Counted from the stretch's first letter, positions 36,814 to 50,492 are shown. The stretch is 64,000 nucleotides of DNA from Zantedeschia hybrid cultivar (GCA_030544215.1 JARZZO010000014.1:21955734-22019733), one strand, 5' to 3'. The notes: generated by a model not told the origin, from the letters alone. A program made the numbers and translations.

Positions 36814-39800
36814 GAGTTGTACTAACTGTTAAGTGTGGGCCCAACTCCAACCAAGGCTTCCAATCTGCCTAACCGACTTGTCTCCTGCTGCATGCCAATT
36901 GACCATGATTGCTGACCTCCCCAAACTGACTCTTCCCCATGCAGTCAGGGGAGATCAATTCCTTTTAGATTGATGGGATTCCTTCAATAGAACATGATTT
37001 GGCTTGTAAGAGAGGGGACTGGCATTTGATGGTTGAATAGCTGGGGTTGGGGAAAGGGGTTGTGGGACAACAATTCAGTTGTGATTTACTTGAGGATAAG
37101 AAAGATGATGTTGCCGTAGCAAAATAGATTTGAGGGCTGAGATTCGTCATCATCTTACTCACCAAATTATTTGTAAACTAAATTAGTTGATTATCTCCAA
37201 TTAAGGGTTGTTTGTTTTAGCGTAAAACAGCGTAATTTAAAATAATTGTTTCATTTTACAATGTTTTCAGTTGTTTGAAATGATGTAAAATAATATAAAG
37301 TAAAATCCTGTCTAGACCTTGTCTGTCCACTTGACAGCCCAATTCTCTTGTTTTGATTTATAGTAAAGACCCACTGCAAACCAAAACAAGAAGATTGAAA
37401 CATCCCTCTTGTTTTATTTTACAAACAACCAAACAAACATTTCGTGATTCTAAAACGAGAAAATTTCACTTGTTTTGATACCTTGATTTTGAAACCGGTG
37501 ATTTGCAAAATTTTACACTAAAGCAAAAGGTATCTTGCTAATGTTAAGTTGGCACGTGCTTCCTGAAGTACAGCCAATCAGATACAATGATGATCAAGAT
37601 GGTGATCTATTTTAGTTGTAAAAATTTATTTTCTTATGGATACTATAGGTGAATAAATATTGTTTTTAAAAAAGAGATATGTTAATGAATGTATTCAGAG
37701 AACTGCTCATCAGCCAACAGGTTTGATAGAAATTTGGCAGTACTCATTGTCGTAACAAATTACTCGTGATTTGAAGGCTCACCCTCCTCTTCCCATCTCC
37801 ACATGGGGTTGGAACATCTCTTCCTCTCCACTCTTCTAATTTTTCAAAATTGCTCTTATCTCACACACGGTTCTTTTCATCTTACTATCTTTAATTCTCT
37901 GATTTATTTCTCCTTTTTACTTTATTTGTATACCCTTTTTTTCTCTTGCAAGGGTCATATGTCAAAAGCAGCAAACATGTTGCCTTTACTGACTAATTTA
38001 TTATTAGATTAAGTAGGCACCATTGAACCATTTAGATTTGTGAATACTCTTGGTTGCCATTTCATAGTTCATTAATTTTCAATTGTTAGTTAATTCATTT
38101 AATAGTTCATTAGATTATGTTTGTATCATTTACTAGGTCCAGTAGATACGCGGAGCTAAGAGCAGATGTGGGTTTTGAACCTTTTTAACAGTCTAAGCAG
38201 ATTAGTAATTAACATGAGCTAACATTTAGGGTCCATTAATATCGTCGGATTGTTTCTGACTATTTGGTAGATTTTGGGAAAGTACGAAATTTTAATGCCA
38301 CATCTAGACTTTCATTTGGGTGTTTCACAGGTTTTTCATTAGATTATGTATTATTGATAATTTATTTCAACAAAATGTCCTTGTTTTCTGTGAACAAACC
38401 TTTTTTCCTCTTTTTTTGTATTCATTTCTCCCCTTTCGTTCAAAATATCTTTGCACATAATTGAATTTTGTTAGATATTCTATAATTAAAATTTCCCTCA
38501 TAATTATTTTCAAACCATGTCTTAGTGTTATAAAAACCCGAATTTAAATTGGATCCCTCTCAAAGCGTTAAACAAGTGAAGGGGAATAAAAATAAAATTG
38601 ACACTAATATTCACATAGTCACTCTTTAGCTTACTTAAGATCATTTATACCCTTAGCCTAAGATCCGAAAGAAATAAAAAATAAGGATGCTGAAGCTGTA
38701 GATATCTTCTTGATTAACAATATCCACGGATCCCGTATGCAGAAAATTGTAGATAAGCACAAGAATTTTTGGTTCTCGTATTGTATTATCTAAGTAAGAG
38801 AATATTTGGTATCTCTTTTTTTAGGCATTAATCTAACACCCAACTTACATTTCCCATATCCGAACTGCTCAAAAGGAAAAGTCTGCTGACATGATCCTTT
38901 AGTGTTTTCATAAGTTCCGTTTAGACTTTATTTATGCACATTAAGATGACATGAAGTCTTAGACATTATATGGTCAACAAAACAAAATTGTGTAGACGTT
39001 AGCCTGAAAGAGTTTATGCATGTTCTTCATGCATGTTATATTTTAAAGTAGAATTCGTGTTTTTTTAGAAGAAATATTACATGAAACTTTACTCAAAAAA
39101 TAAGATTATCTAATAATTCATCTTTTTTAAAGATAAGATGAAAATTTATTCCTTGATTGAGGAGTCTTCAGATTTGATAACTATCCATCGCCTTGCTGTC
39201 CCCTTCAAGTGGGCCGTTAATGGACCGGTGGGCCCTGAGTGGTGCTGCTGCCGCCATTGCGTGTTTCGCCCTGACCCATTTATCAATTGGGTCTATCCGG
39301 TATGCACTGACGCGTCCGCTTCCCAGTGGACAAGAGCGTCCAAATAAAAGCAGCGTCTACACCATGGTCCACCGTGCCCAACCAAATAAAGAAAACCATA
39401 CGTGGGAGGGCACGAGATCCTAATGAGGGTGTTGTATCCAATCAATTAATGTTAAATCTTAATAGTTCCCAAGGGAGGGAAAGAGATATCTATAGAGAGT
39501 GGGCAAAAAAGTTGATTTATTGAAAATGATTTTCAAGATCTAGAAGGAGGAAAAATTTTCCAACTAGAGAATATTTTTTTTTTGTAACCGTTTATTTGCT
39601 AAATACTCAAATCTTAAGAAGATTACTTTCCTCTTCTATTTTTCTAAATCTCTAACCTATCCTAAAAGAGAAGTGTGTCTCTATGCATCTCCATTTATAT
39701 AGATTAGAAATAATAAAGTATGTGATGTATGCTAGGGGAGGCATACAGAGATATGTTTTAGAGAGACGGAACATCTCATTTGTTATGATAGAATTAAAAC

Positions 39801-40838
39801 TTTTTATTTTATTTTTTCTACATCAATTTTAACTCAATCTTACTCATCTAAAATTCTTTTTAAAAAGATATTTCTTCTTAAGTTCTACTTCTTCTTTATC
39901 ATAATAAAACAAAATAAAATAAAATAAATTATATAAAAAACATAATTGATGGGGTGCAATGCGCCATGGAGCATAATTGGATGAGTGCGGTTCCTCTCAA
40001 AACGTATTTGGACTGAACTCAGTTAGTACAGAAAGGGAAGGAGAGAATCTTTCATAAAAGAGTCCGAATTGTCTTAGTACAATATTGGATCGGGTTCCAA
40101 CAGTACTTAGTTCCAAGATGCTATGCAAAAAGTAGGTTCGGCATGTATGACGCACCCCATTGAAGTTAGGCAAGTTTTTCCTTGTTCCCGGTTCAATATA
40201 CTTTCAGTACAACGTAAAGCATTTAAAAACCACCAAGAGTACAAGACTAACAGTCTACCACTATACTTTAAAACACAACATAGAGCACTTAAATACCACC
40301 AACCTGCAATGGTTTGCATAGTATTCAGATGTACATTGAAGTATATTTTAAATTATAGCTGTAATCTTGTACTCTTGGTAGTGAAAATATGCTTAACCGG
40401 AAACAAAAAAGAAATTGTCAACTTTGATGGGATACTTTTTAAATGGTAAATCTACTTTACACGTGACATCTTAGAACCAATTACTGCACTCTAGTCCAAT
40501 TTATCTTGAGACGATTCCGACTCTTCCTTCTTCGGGAATGGAAAAAAGTATGTGAAGTTTTTAAAAACCTTTCCCTCTTTTTAGTTTTTGAGTCCGGTAT
40601 AGAGGATCTCTATTCTAATTGGATTCGCCATATCTTTCTTCTGCCACGTTTTCCTCATTTTTTTTTTTACTGCGACCGGATCGAACGTGGCGACCACACC
40701 GTCCAAACCGGGTCTCTCTCTGCTCGTTTTCTTCCTTGGCGCTCTCCATTGTCTACGCAGAGGTGGTGGAGCTGCTGCCAGCGGCGGAAGTGGTGGTAGC
40801 TACGGCGGACAGCGGCGTTTCCGGTGGTGATCTGATCG
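36814..40838. other. Intergenic DNA upstream of the ERD2-like gene
   Basis: No gene is supported. A partial copy of the 3560 MITE family lies at 40008-40100. About 40630-40838 becomes GC-rich and should hold the leader and promoter of the ERD2-like gene. Short open frames between have no domain. Confidence 0.4.
40008..40100. mobile_element. Partial copy of the TTTAGACTGAACT MITE
   Basis: TATTTGGACTGAACTCAGTT and the following agtacagaaagggaagga closely match the left arm of the element at 3560-3712, including the aatctttcataaaa segment. The right arm is diverged (ttagtacaatattgg). Confidence 0.5.
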
Positions 40839-43800
40839 ATGGGGATGGGCTGGGGAAGGAAGGGGCCCCTCCGGGCGGTGAAGGCGTGGGTGAGGCGGCA
40901 GCCGCTGCGGGTGAAGGCCGCGCTGGGACTGCTGGCCATGGCGGCGGCGCTGGTGTTCCTCTGGCTCGTCGTGCACAACCACGACAACCTCTTCGTGGCC
41001 GCTGAGGCCTGCCACGCCGCGGGGGTCGCCCTCCTCGTCTACAAGCTCGTCAAGGACCGCACCTGTGCTGGTGAGCCTCTCTCTGTGTGCGCGCGCGCTC
41101 GCGCTCTATAACACGTCCATATTAACAACTGCACCCCCCCCCCCCCCCCCCCTTTTTTTTTAATTTCTTTTCTTGAACCAAGTTTTGTTTTTTATTGATG
41201 ACACGTGAACTGAAGTGGTCGTTGGGGGCTGGGGTTGCATGCACAAGAAACTGGGAAGGATTGTGTGCCAAAATTGAGAAAAGCATTGCTGAAGTACCAG
41301 GAGGAATAATCGGAATTAGAAAATGCTAATTCTGTACATTCACTTTATCTTTAATCACTCACCCTCTTAGTTGATAAGAGTAAATATTTAGGGACTCTTT
41401 GTTAAAAATACTAATTCTAAGGAACTTGTACCAAGAAAGAAAGTGCTAACAGGAGGGCAAATAAATTGGTAATTTTTCAAAAGATTTTTTTCCTAAATTT
41501 ATTGGTCGAGAGGATGCATTTCGAATGTGAATGTTTATAGAGCTCTAACTCAATCAATGACTTAAGACAGATGAAAGGAGATATGGTTTTCTCTTCATAA
41601 GATGTCATGGATAATTAGATAATCGAGTTATCCATTTCCCTATCCTATATACAGAGGATGTGAATAGTATCATCTTTTCTTGAAATATGAAAAGGTTCTT
41701 ATGCTTATCCTTTTCATACGGTTTGCAAAGGATGGATTATCAGACTATTAGTTTGCATTCAAATCACGCAGAGAGGCAGATGCTTTACCACGGACCAGGA
41801 GTTCTGAAAATAGAAGGATTCCCATGATGATTTGGATGTGGACGGGGAAGTGTGCATCTTGTTGATGCCTATGACTTGGCAAACTGTCCAGTATGTGACT
41901 ACAGATGTTAAGCTTTCCTGTACTCTGCTCCTGTAGTTGCATTCTCGTTTAGTGTATTTATAGTTTCAAAGAATGGATATCTTTTGCAAACATTCCCTTT
42001 TACCCCTTCTGTTCAGTATGATACAGGCAACACTGAGCCTTTTGACTCAAGGGCCTTAACACCATGGTGGTGTGGTGTCTTAGATCCTCAGTAAAAAGGG
42101 CATATCTAGTGAGATGCTTATATACAGTGGATCAAGACTAGAAAATTTCAAATACCAAGACAGCCTGTGGAGATTGTATGAGTTGCTCTGACATGGCCTA
42201 CCTTGGTTTACCCATGGATATTGAAAGTTACTTAATTATTTCAGTTATTATTTATGCTGCAACCATTATAACACTGATTTGCTTTCTACTAGATTATAAA
42301 TAGTATGATCTTTTGTGTTGGTATTGTCTCTGATAACAGAGACTTGATGTTAATGGAGAAATCTAGAGTCATCAAGTACGGGTACTAATTATCAGGGGAA
42401 AATGGACTTTCCCCAAGTCATTGTGGTTCTTGATTGGCCTTAAAAGAAAGATACTGTAGCTGGCATGTTGTCTTATGGAGGGTGTGGCCATTTAACTTCA
42501 TTGGGCCATAATGCTTTGGGATTTAAGATGGAGAACAATTTTGCAGCATTTAGAACTATGCTTAGAATATAATAGATTATTAATGCTCAAAGGCCTTATC
42601 CTGAAAATCGAGTGCAGATAAATCCAGTTTAGGATCCGATTGGCTTCTTTGCCCATTGTCAATCATTTACAAGTTGATCCATGTTCATAACAAAGAAAAA
42701 TTCACATATGAAAGGAACTGCCGCCTGTGAGATGGCACATTAAGAAGTCAGCGGGTGGTAAAACTGCATTAATTGTTATCAAAGTCCAAGATCATGCAAC
42801 CAGGGAGGAACATTCAATGGTAAAATAGTCTATACCGTACTGGAGGGAAAGAGACAAGCTTTCTGTTGGAATGCATGCCTCCTGGCATGCAGGCAGCCAA
42901 AGAATGAATTTAGACAGAGTCCCACTAGAAAATTGAAGATTATCTGTGGAGAGAATATTTTGGGTGGCAAGATGACAGGAAGCCAATTCTGTATCTTTCA
43001 TAGGCATCCTTAGGAAGTTCATTTGCATCGAGTTGAATATCATTGTTCTTAAGGTGGGAAGTTTGGGGACATAGCAGACAATGCGTGCTATATGGTTCAG
43101 TTCACACAAAGTTCTGAGAAATGCCCTTCCACCACTGATGATATAACGTACCCATCAAAACAGAGTATTTTTCCCTCTCTTTTTTACGGAGGAGTCCAGA
43201 TAGAGTAGCCAAGGCCAATTTATTTTCAGCCAATATGCATATACCCTCATACCTATTATCCCCTGGATTGTGTCACAACAAAGAGGAATCATATATAATA
43301 CCTTTCTCATGAAGAAAAACCAGTCAAGATTTTATAGTGTTTATTGGCCTCCCTGGTCCATTCCTTGATCTTCCTATCATTTTATTCTCGCGGGGTGGGG
43401 TTGCAAATACTATATTTGGTGATAATAATGCTATCATGTTTCCCAAACAGTTTCAGTAATTAGGAGTTGTGTACCTTTTACTTTCCCAGTTGTCCTAATG
43501 TATGGTTCTTATTCTTCCTGCTGATCGCCTTTTTGTGGTCATGTTTGGTTGATATTGGGCAGGAATCTCCCTTAAAGCCCAGGAATTAACGGCCATGTTT
43601 CTAGCAGTCAGACTCTACTGTAGTTTTGTTATGGAATATAACATCCATACAGTACTTGATACAGCCACTCTGGTCACTACACTGTGGGTCATATACATGA
43701 TCCGTTATAAGCTGCGTTCGAGTTACATGGAGCACAAGGACACTTTTACATTATACTATGTGGTATGTTCTGAATGTTATATCAACTACTATAGAACTGC

Positions 43801-45565
43801 AAAGTGTCGTGTTTTAGAACTCTCATGCCATTAAATCGTAAGTGAGGATTTTGATTTCCAAGTGATTTAATTATGTGTCATACACTGTTTTTCTTTTAAT
43901 CTTCTCTAGCTATACATTTTCTCTGCACTAAGTTGTTGTATGCTCTTTTTCTTTTTGGAGATAGTTTTTTCATTTCAACAAGACTAATTGACGTAGTATT
44001 TCTTCTGTTATGTGTTTATCTCTTGTTACCTCTTTTCTCATTCTTCAGACCAAAGTTCTTTATTGCACTTGTAAGCAGCTGGAATATCAAAAGGAAGATA
44101 GTGTAGCAGACCCATCAGCTATGTTGGAAAGGATTTCTTCTTTGTCTAACCTAACTGTATTTATTGCTCAAAGTTGTGTGCTATCAGAAGAATGAGGAGT
44201 CCCCTGTTAACCTCTGCTGCAAAATCAACATCATCTGTTTCAGAAGGGGTTTTCCTACGAAGACTCCCATGCAACCTTTGCTGCAAAATCAAGTCCCAAC
44301 CACCCACCAACACTTGCAATCTGTATTCTCTGGCTGCCAAACTGTAAAACTCTTCTGCCACTTCCAGATGGTCATAAGGAGACACATGGAGCAGATATTA
44401 CAAATTATTGCACTGGATAACAACGTCTTTATTAATCTTATCCATCAATCCAAGGTACCCTCGATTCTTGAAGGTTCCAAAGACTTGGAAAACTTTTGGA
44501 CCAGTTCTCTAATAGATATAAACACTCTACAAGGTGGAGCCAAAGGTGAAGCTTCATTATGTTTGGACGAGAGAGTCTTTCAAACGTTATATGGGAATTT
44601 TCACCAAGTAAGAGGAGTACATTCTTTGATTGAGGAATATATACGTGACCATGGAGCAACTCTCAGGGCTTCTGGCCTTCACAGACTGCCCGGATAATGA
44701 GAGGAAAGGTTGAGCTTGGCATAGGGATATGTGGCCTTTTTAGGGAAAATATCTGCCAAAATTGTGCTAAAAGATATGCCCATACAGTCATAGATATTTG
44801 GGTTCTTACAGCCTCACTATAACGCATTAAATGGGACAGTAGATGTCCAAAGGTATAAACATGACAGTGGAAGTATTGCTACGTTTTAGCATTGAGCTAT
44901 AATCTGCTTGCTAGGTGATGGTGCACCAGGTTGTTAGGTAAAACCAGTTTCCATTATGCTTGAATGTGGTCAGGCAGGGGATACTTATCTGTTTTTTGTC
45001 TCCTGTACTTCCTCATTTGTTATTCTTAACCTGTCTATATTCTTTGTTTCCTTGTTTACTTGCTCTTTCATTCTTCTTTCCTCTCTTCTTCTTTCATTAT
45101 TATATAATAGCTTCTTAATCTTTACAAAACACATTTACTACTAGCAAATTAGCTTGAGCTAAGGTTTGGCATCCTTAAAGAAGGAATTTTCCCACATACT
45201 TTAGCTTTGGCATAAAAGAAGCTTAGCTCTAGGCTGGCACCCATCTGGAAAGGCATCCAAATCTTGGTTCTGGCCATTATACACAGATTTATGGGTCTTT
45301 AGGTAGTAGATATCATCATATATTCTCAAGACATAGTACAAATATAGTCGTCAACTTCCACAATCAGATGCCATGGCAGTTTGCATATGAATTACTCTTA
45401 CTTTATTGGGTCACGGGTGGTTCAACTTTACTGGCAATTGCATACTAAGGTAAGATATTTTATTCTTTTATTTTCTGATGATTAAATTGCATTACTATAT
45501 CAAGCATTATGAAAGTTTACAGTGCTTACTATCTATTAGCTCCAACAGAGAGAACACGACATATG

Positions 45566-45615
<50 letters not shown>

Positions 45616-46247
45616 CACCTTGCAAACTTAGAGGAAATTATTGCTTCTTATTTTATGGATCTTTTTTTAAAAAAAATAGAGAAGCTGGTACAGAGGAGAA
45701 AAAAACTATTTCACAACTTTTGGGATGCACTGTGTGATTCAACTGCTACTGATGTGTTTTTCTTATCGGTTCAGATAATACCTTGTGCTTTGCTTGCCCT
45801 CAACATTCATCCTAGAGTAGGTAACCATGTTCTCAATAGGGTTGCCTGGGCCTTCTGTGTCTATCTGGAAGCAGTGTCAGTTTTGCCGCAGCTAAGGTTG
45901 ATGCAAAATACAAAGGTTCATATCAAATCTCATACTCAACATTTGCAATCTGCTGAAGCGATGTGGTATAACAGTTGCTATTGCTTATTTGAATTTGTAG
46001 ATTGTTGAGTCTCTTACAGCCCACTATGTCTTTGCACTGGGGGTTGCTCGATTCTTGAGCTGTGCACACTGGATACTCCAGGTATGGATTCATAAAGCTA
46101 CCCTATCAGTTTCATAGCTTGTTGGAAAAATGACCTTTTTTTCCTCTTGTTAGCTAGCCTACCTGTTAATAATTTATATAGAAAGTATTATTTTAGCACC
46201 ATTTCTTTAATGATGTGGTCTGGTCTTGAGGTTCTGAACCTAACTGC

Positions 46248-46306
<59 letters not shown>

Positions 46307-49300
46307 TATATAAAATTCTTTACCAGAGAATTTGAAAGGATCACGCCCATGCTGCATGGCATTATCCGAATGGATGAATATGACACAAGGATTGAATCTG
46401 GACAAAGGTTTATGGTTAGCTCTAATATGCAATAGGATGATTTAGGAATAAATGCTTTGTTATATACAAATCGGCCTGACATCTCTCGTGGAAATATTTG
46501 ATTTGGTCCAGTATATAGGCCATCAAAGGGTAAAAGCAAAGCCTTCTAGTCCACAGTATGCTCATTCTGAGATGCAACGAATTATGTTCCTACCCAAAGT
46601 ATGGCCCTTCATTGAAAAAAAAAAAGTGTGGAAATCTTGAATGATGTAGCTGAACAAAACATCTAAGGTTAGTTCTATTTCTATACCATTTTCTGCGCAA
46701 GAAAAAAAGTGTGGAAATCTTGAATGATGTAGCTGAAGAAAACATCTAAGGTTAGTTCTATTTCTATATCATTTTCTGTGCAAGTAGTTTCACCTTTCAC
46801 TTGGTAAGGTTGGTCATCTAGGCTGAGGCATAGGCTTAATCTAGCCAGTGATAAAACTTTTAGTAATATTGCTGGTAACATAGCACTTTGCTTAGAATTG
46901 AATGAATTGATTGCTTGCATGAACCAAAACAATCTTAGTTTAGGATTTTTTGGAAAGAAATGTAACTACTGTTATAAGAATGGCACATTGCTCATGTAAA
47001 CAAGCAAGAGGGAACAAGTTTCCATTCATTTGTGGCGTCAGAAAGTATTTTGAGTGTTGGACAATAAGGGAGGAGTACATTAGAAAGTGTGTATGGGAGA
47101 AATGAGGGCATTGAGATGGATGTGGAAAAACTAAGAAAAACAAAGTTTGGAACGAACATGTATGTGAGGAGTTGGAAGTATCTCAAATTGATGAAAATTG
47201 AGGGGAAATGGGTTAAGATGGTTTGGGCATGTTCACCATCATCCAAATTGGTGTTAGTTAGAAGCAAGGTAGGAAGAATCGGGATCGTGCATGGATCGGC
47301 CTGGTCAAAACCGATCGGATCAGCCTATCTGATCCGATCAGATCCGGACCAATCTTGCGCCGATCTGGACCGGTCTGCATTTATTTTTTTAATTATCTAG
47401 AAAAAAATTGGGCCAATCCCAGGTCGATCCTGGATTGTCCCTGGCTGATCCTGACCGATTCTGTCACAGACCGATGGATCGGGGATCGGGATCAGACCAG
47501 GTCCGATCAAAACCTTTCTTTTATTTAATCATGAAGACTGCCATTCATTCATACTAAACCACAAAGAGGGAGTATAAACCAAGGGATACAAACCCAACTG
47601 CGTACGAACAAAAGCATTGGTATGCAGTGCCGAGCACAAACACAGAACAAAGGCAGGAAAATACGTAACACAGAAGGAAAACTCACTGATAGGGAAGCCA
47701 TTGATCGCGAGACAGAGCAGACACCAGAGATCTGTGGAGGCAAGCCTGGATCGAGGAAGAAAGGCTTCCACCGAGAAACCAACAAAAGGAGTCAGAAAGA
47801 GCTGCATCTCCGTGAGTAGTAGGGGGAGGTAGGCTCAGAGATGTACACCACCCAAAGGCACACAGAATATGACCAGGACACGAGCATCATTGCTGAATTC
47901 AAAGATTCCAGGAGGGGATCCACCCAGAGATGTCGAAGCCATCTTGAAGCACACTGTAATTGCTCGCAGGTAGAGGCCGATCTGACAGGCAAGCTTAAGA
48001 GGGGAAGCAACCACAAAGCAGTAGATAGGGGAAGAAGAAGAGAGAAGGAATAGGGAGGACCATCTAAACAAAAATGCTTGAAAACCACAATGCCGGCGAA
48101 CCTGGGGAAACCCACAAAGGGCACGAAAGGATTAGATCAAAACAAGGTGAAGTGGGAGGGGGGCCGGCAGTGGCGATGGGACGGAAAAAGGGCAGGCGAA
48201 AGGGAGGAGGTGTAGATCTGCCGGGAAAGGGGTTGACCAAGCGGTGGATGCAGAGACAAATCTGTAGAGGAGCGGCAAGGAGGAGGTGGCGTAGGGAGAC
48301 GGGGGATCTGTAGCAAGAGATGACGGCAAGGGCGATGGCAAATGGTGGAGGGCGGTAGATGGCCAGGGGCGGCGAGAAAGGCGAAGGGCGACGGCAGAAC
48401 ATGAACATAGAGAGGGAGGAGTAGGGGAGAAATTGGAAGAAGAAACAAGAAAACCAAAGAGAGGGGGGTGGGGGGAGCCCCCGGAGGAGCTTCCCCTGCC
48501 CAGAGGAACCCGCTGCCGGGCGGCGACCGGTTGGCCAAAGACAGTGATGATTCCGTCGGGAATCTTGGTAATGGGTCTGCAACTGGCAGGCTTTCGCCTA
48601 CCTCCCAAGAAAGAGAGAAGCAGGTCAAACCGATTGGATCAGCTGATCTGATCTGATTTGATCCATGCCAATCCTGCCTTCCTTGGTTAGAAGTAGTTAA
48701 ATTCAAGTGGAATGTAGTAAAAGGTCTTTAGGAAGGCCTCAAGTTAGGTGATTCAGCGTAGCAAGAAAGGACGTGGCTTTTCTAGATTTAATTATGAGTA
48801 TGACAATATACATAGTTAAGTAGCAGGACATTATTCATATACAAATAAGTGGGAAAAGCTTTGATGGTGTCGATGATCCTAGGGATTTTGAGAGCATATC
48901 ACCGAAGGACCAAATTAAGGCTTTGGCACTTGACGCATCATGCATGTTAATATATGTTGATAGGCATATGCGCTTGGGAGGACTTTTTTTTTGTGGTTGA
49001 GCATCATATAGAAAGTACAACAGTGTATGAGATTCCACTTGAATGATAGACAAACTGCGGGAATTCTGCTGAGCAGAGTTATATGCCTTTACTGTTCATA
49101 ACCCTTCATTAGCTCAGCTAGTGGCGATAGCGTGATATACTAATGGCACCATTTTCCCTTTATCCTTTCCTTTTGTGTTTCTGGAATCTAGAGTGGGACA
49201 TTTATGTAGAGTTACTGTTAGGATATGTCATTCTGGTGAATATTTTCTTGAAGATTCTCGGAAGGCAATATTTATACCTAATAAGAGGAAGACTGTTTCG

Positions 49301-50492
49301 GAGAAAAATGCTATTGTCCCCAAACCGTTCCCCTTGATCCTAAATGATGGTGCTAGAAACAGTAACAGAAGCAAATTTGGAGTCCCATTATCAGTAAAGT
49401 CCAAAGCGAATTGTACAGTTTGCTGAATGCAAGATTAGCTGAGGAAGATAGGATGGGCACATTCTCCCCTAACCTAATCTCAGCTCCACAATACATGAAC
49501 GGGGACATCAGTCCTTGAACTCCACACTGGATGAAATGGGACACCAGTCCTTGTAACTCCCAAAGCTTCCTGGGAACCTGGACCTGTACAAAAGGGAGGG
49601 ATAGAAGACTTTCTGTGGACAGTTCTGTTTTATTTTCCTCAGAATTAGGATCAGGAGAAGAGTTTCTGCGGACAGTTTCTTTTCCCCCTCAGATTTCATT
49701 TCTCTGGTAATGTAATCTTTATTACTTGTAACTTGTATGTCTGTTAAACCAATGAAATGAGCACATTGTTCCTAAGACCTATTTTGTTTATAGTTTCAAA
49801 TCAGGTTGGAGCCAAATACTTCCCTGGAATTAATAGAGGTCATTGCTATATTAATCTATTTTAAGCTTCCAAATGGATCATTATTAGAGCACCGTAACTT
49901 CCAAACAACATGGTATTAATTGGCGTACAACATGCTTGCATGTGAAAGAGAGCCGATCATTCTGTAGGACAGTTTCGATGCAGAAAGTGGTATGCTGATA
50001 CTTTGTTTCTCTTGCAGAACCTAGACAGCAAAGGGTTCCTGTGGACTGCACTTGGCAATGGAGCATGGCCTTACCTGGTCATCCTTTCTGAAGTTGTTCA
50101 GACTTTCATCTTGGCGGACTTCTGCTATTATTATGTAAAGAGGTAAGCCCATGAACATGCAAAAATCTTTGGTCAGCCCATGAACATACACAATTTTTTA
50201 TGCTACACCATGCTGCATTCCCTGCTCGTGCTTGCAAGCTACCATATTGTAACAGATTTTCTTGAAGGTTGTTGTAATTGTTCAGTTTTGGTTTCATATA
50301 TATCTCATCCACAAAATTCTCTGTGCTTAGGCTCTGGAATTTGTGGCCTCTCCCACTTTTTCTTTGAGTGTTGAAAGTTACTTCTCTGTCTGCATCATTT
50401 GAATTGAAATGAGATCATAAACATGACCTCCAATTTTTGGCAGTTTCATAGAAGGAGATCTTGTGTTGAGGCTGCCCTCTGCTGAGGTATGA
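40839..50492 (+). CDS. ERD2-like / ER lumen protein-retaining receptor family protein, six exons
   Basis: Exons: 40839-41070, 43563-43762, 45775-45915, 46001-46081, 50018-50142, 50444-50492. All introns are GT-AG, phases fit, and the total is 828 nt (275 aa plus stop). A TGA at 40833-40835, in frame, supports the start. The protein has an N-terminal basic stretch, then about seven to eight hydrophobic segments. It carries family hallmarks: YKLRSSYMEHKDTFTLYYV (exon 2), CVYLEAVSVLPQLRLMQNTK (exon 3), AHYVFALGVARFLSCAHWIL (exon 4) and ADFCYYYVKS (exon 5). Canonical KDEL receptors have about 215 aa. The extra N-terminal segment and 275-aa length match the plant ERD2-like subgroup of about 273 aa. 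Family members act in the Golgi/ER membrane and retrieve ER residents; whether this subgroup binds KDEL/HDEL is not established. Introns 2 and 4 are long, and intron 4 holds a transposon. Confidence 0.93.
41134..41161 (+). repeat. C19-T9 homopolymer pair in intron 1
   Basis: Nineteen C are followed directly by nine T, 63 bp after the exon 1 donor site. Tract length may be unreliable in assembly. Confidence 0.85.
45568..45613 (+). repeat. (TA)n microsatellite in intron 2
   Basis: About 46 bp of pure ta/at repeat, upstream of exon 3 of the ERD2-like gene. Confidence 0.95.
46248..46312 (+). repeat. (TA)n microsatellite in intron 4
   Basis: About 60 bp of ta repeat with a tg and an aa interruption, shortly after exon 4. 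The open frames over it are translated repeat. Confidence 0.95.
46626..46791 (+). repeat. 83-bp tandem duplication in intron 4
   Basis: gtgtggaaatcttgaatgat starts at 46626 and 46709, and the units also share ggttagttctatttctata. Only a few substitutions separate the copies. Confidence 0.85.
47265..48685. mobile_element. Non-autonomous hAT-type transposon in intron 4 of the ERD2-like gene
   Basis: Termini: left CAAGGTAGGAAGAATCGG, right (reverse complement) CAAGGAAGGCAGGATTGG, 14 of 18 identical; both then carry GCATGGATC after a small indel. GTTAGAAG flanks the element exactly on both sides (47257-47264 and 48686-48693). CAAGG ends plus an 8-bp duplication fit the hAT superfamily. Both subterminal zones are dense in GATC words (gatcggatcagcctatctga on the left, gattggatcagctgatctga on the right, direct orientation). 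The 1421-bp interior has distinctly higher GC (48100-48620) and long but unrecognised minus-strand frames, up to 189 codons. No transposase motif was recognised. The interior might be captured host or other repeat sequence. Confidence 0.8.
49409..49497 (+). repeat. Duplicated fragment shared with 51580-51664
   Basis: tgaatgcaagattagctgag and the next roughly 50 bp (gggcacattctcccctaacc) recur at about 51592-51664 with around 85 percent identity by eye. The second copy sits directly next to the distal edge of the GASA-A repeat unit. It may be a remnant of a former extra unit. Confidence 0.65.

Noticed and set aside
46147..46539. Frames encoding IYIYIYI runs
   Set aside because: A direct translation of the (TA)n microsatellite.
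47529..48706. Minus-strand frames inside the hAT element as a transposase gene
   Set aside because: No DDE-type or hAT dimerisation motif could be recognised, and several frames overlap. Kept as unexplained interior sequence.
49082..49145. tRNA-like word ttagctcagctagtgg
   Set aside because: Only a box A resemblance; no box B or cloverleaf follows.
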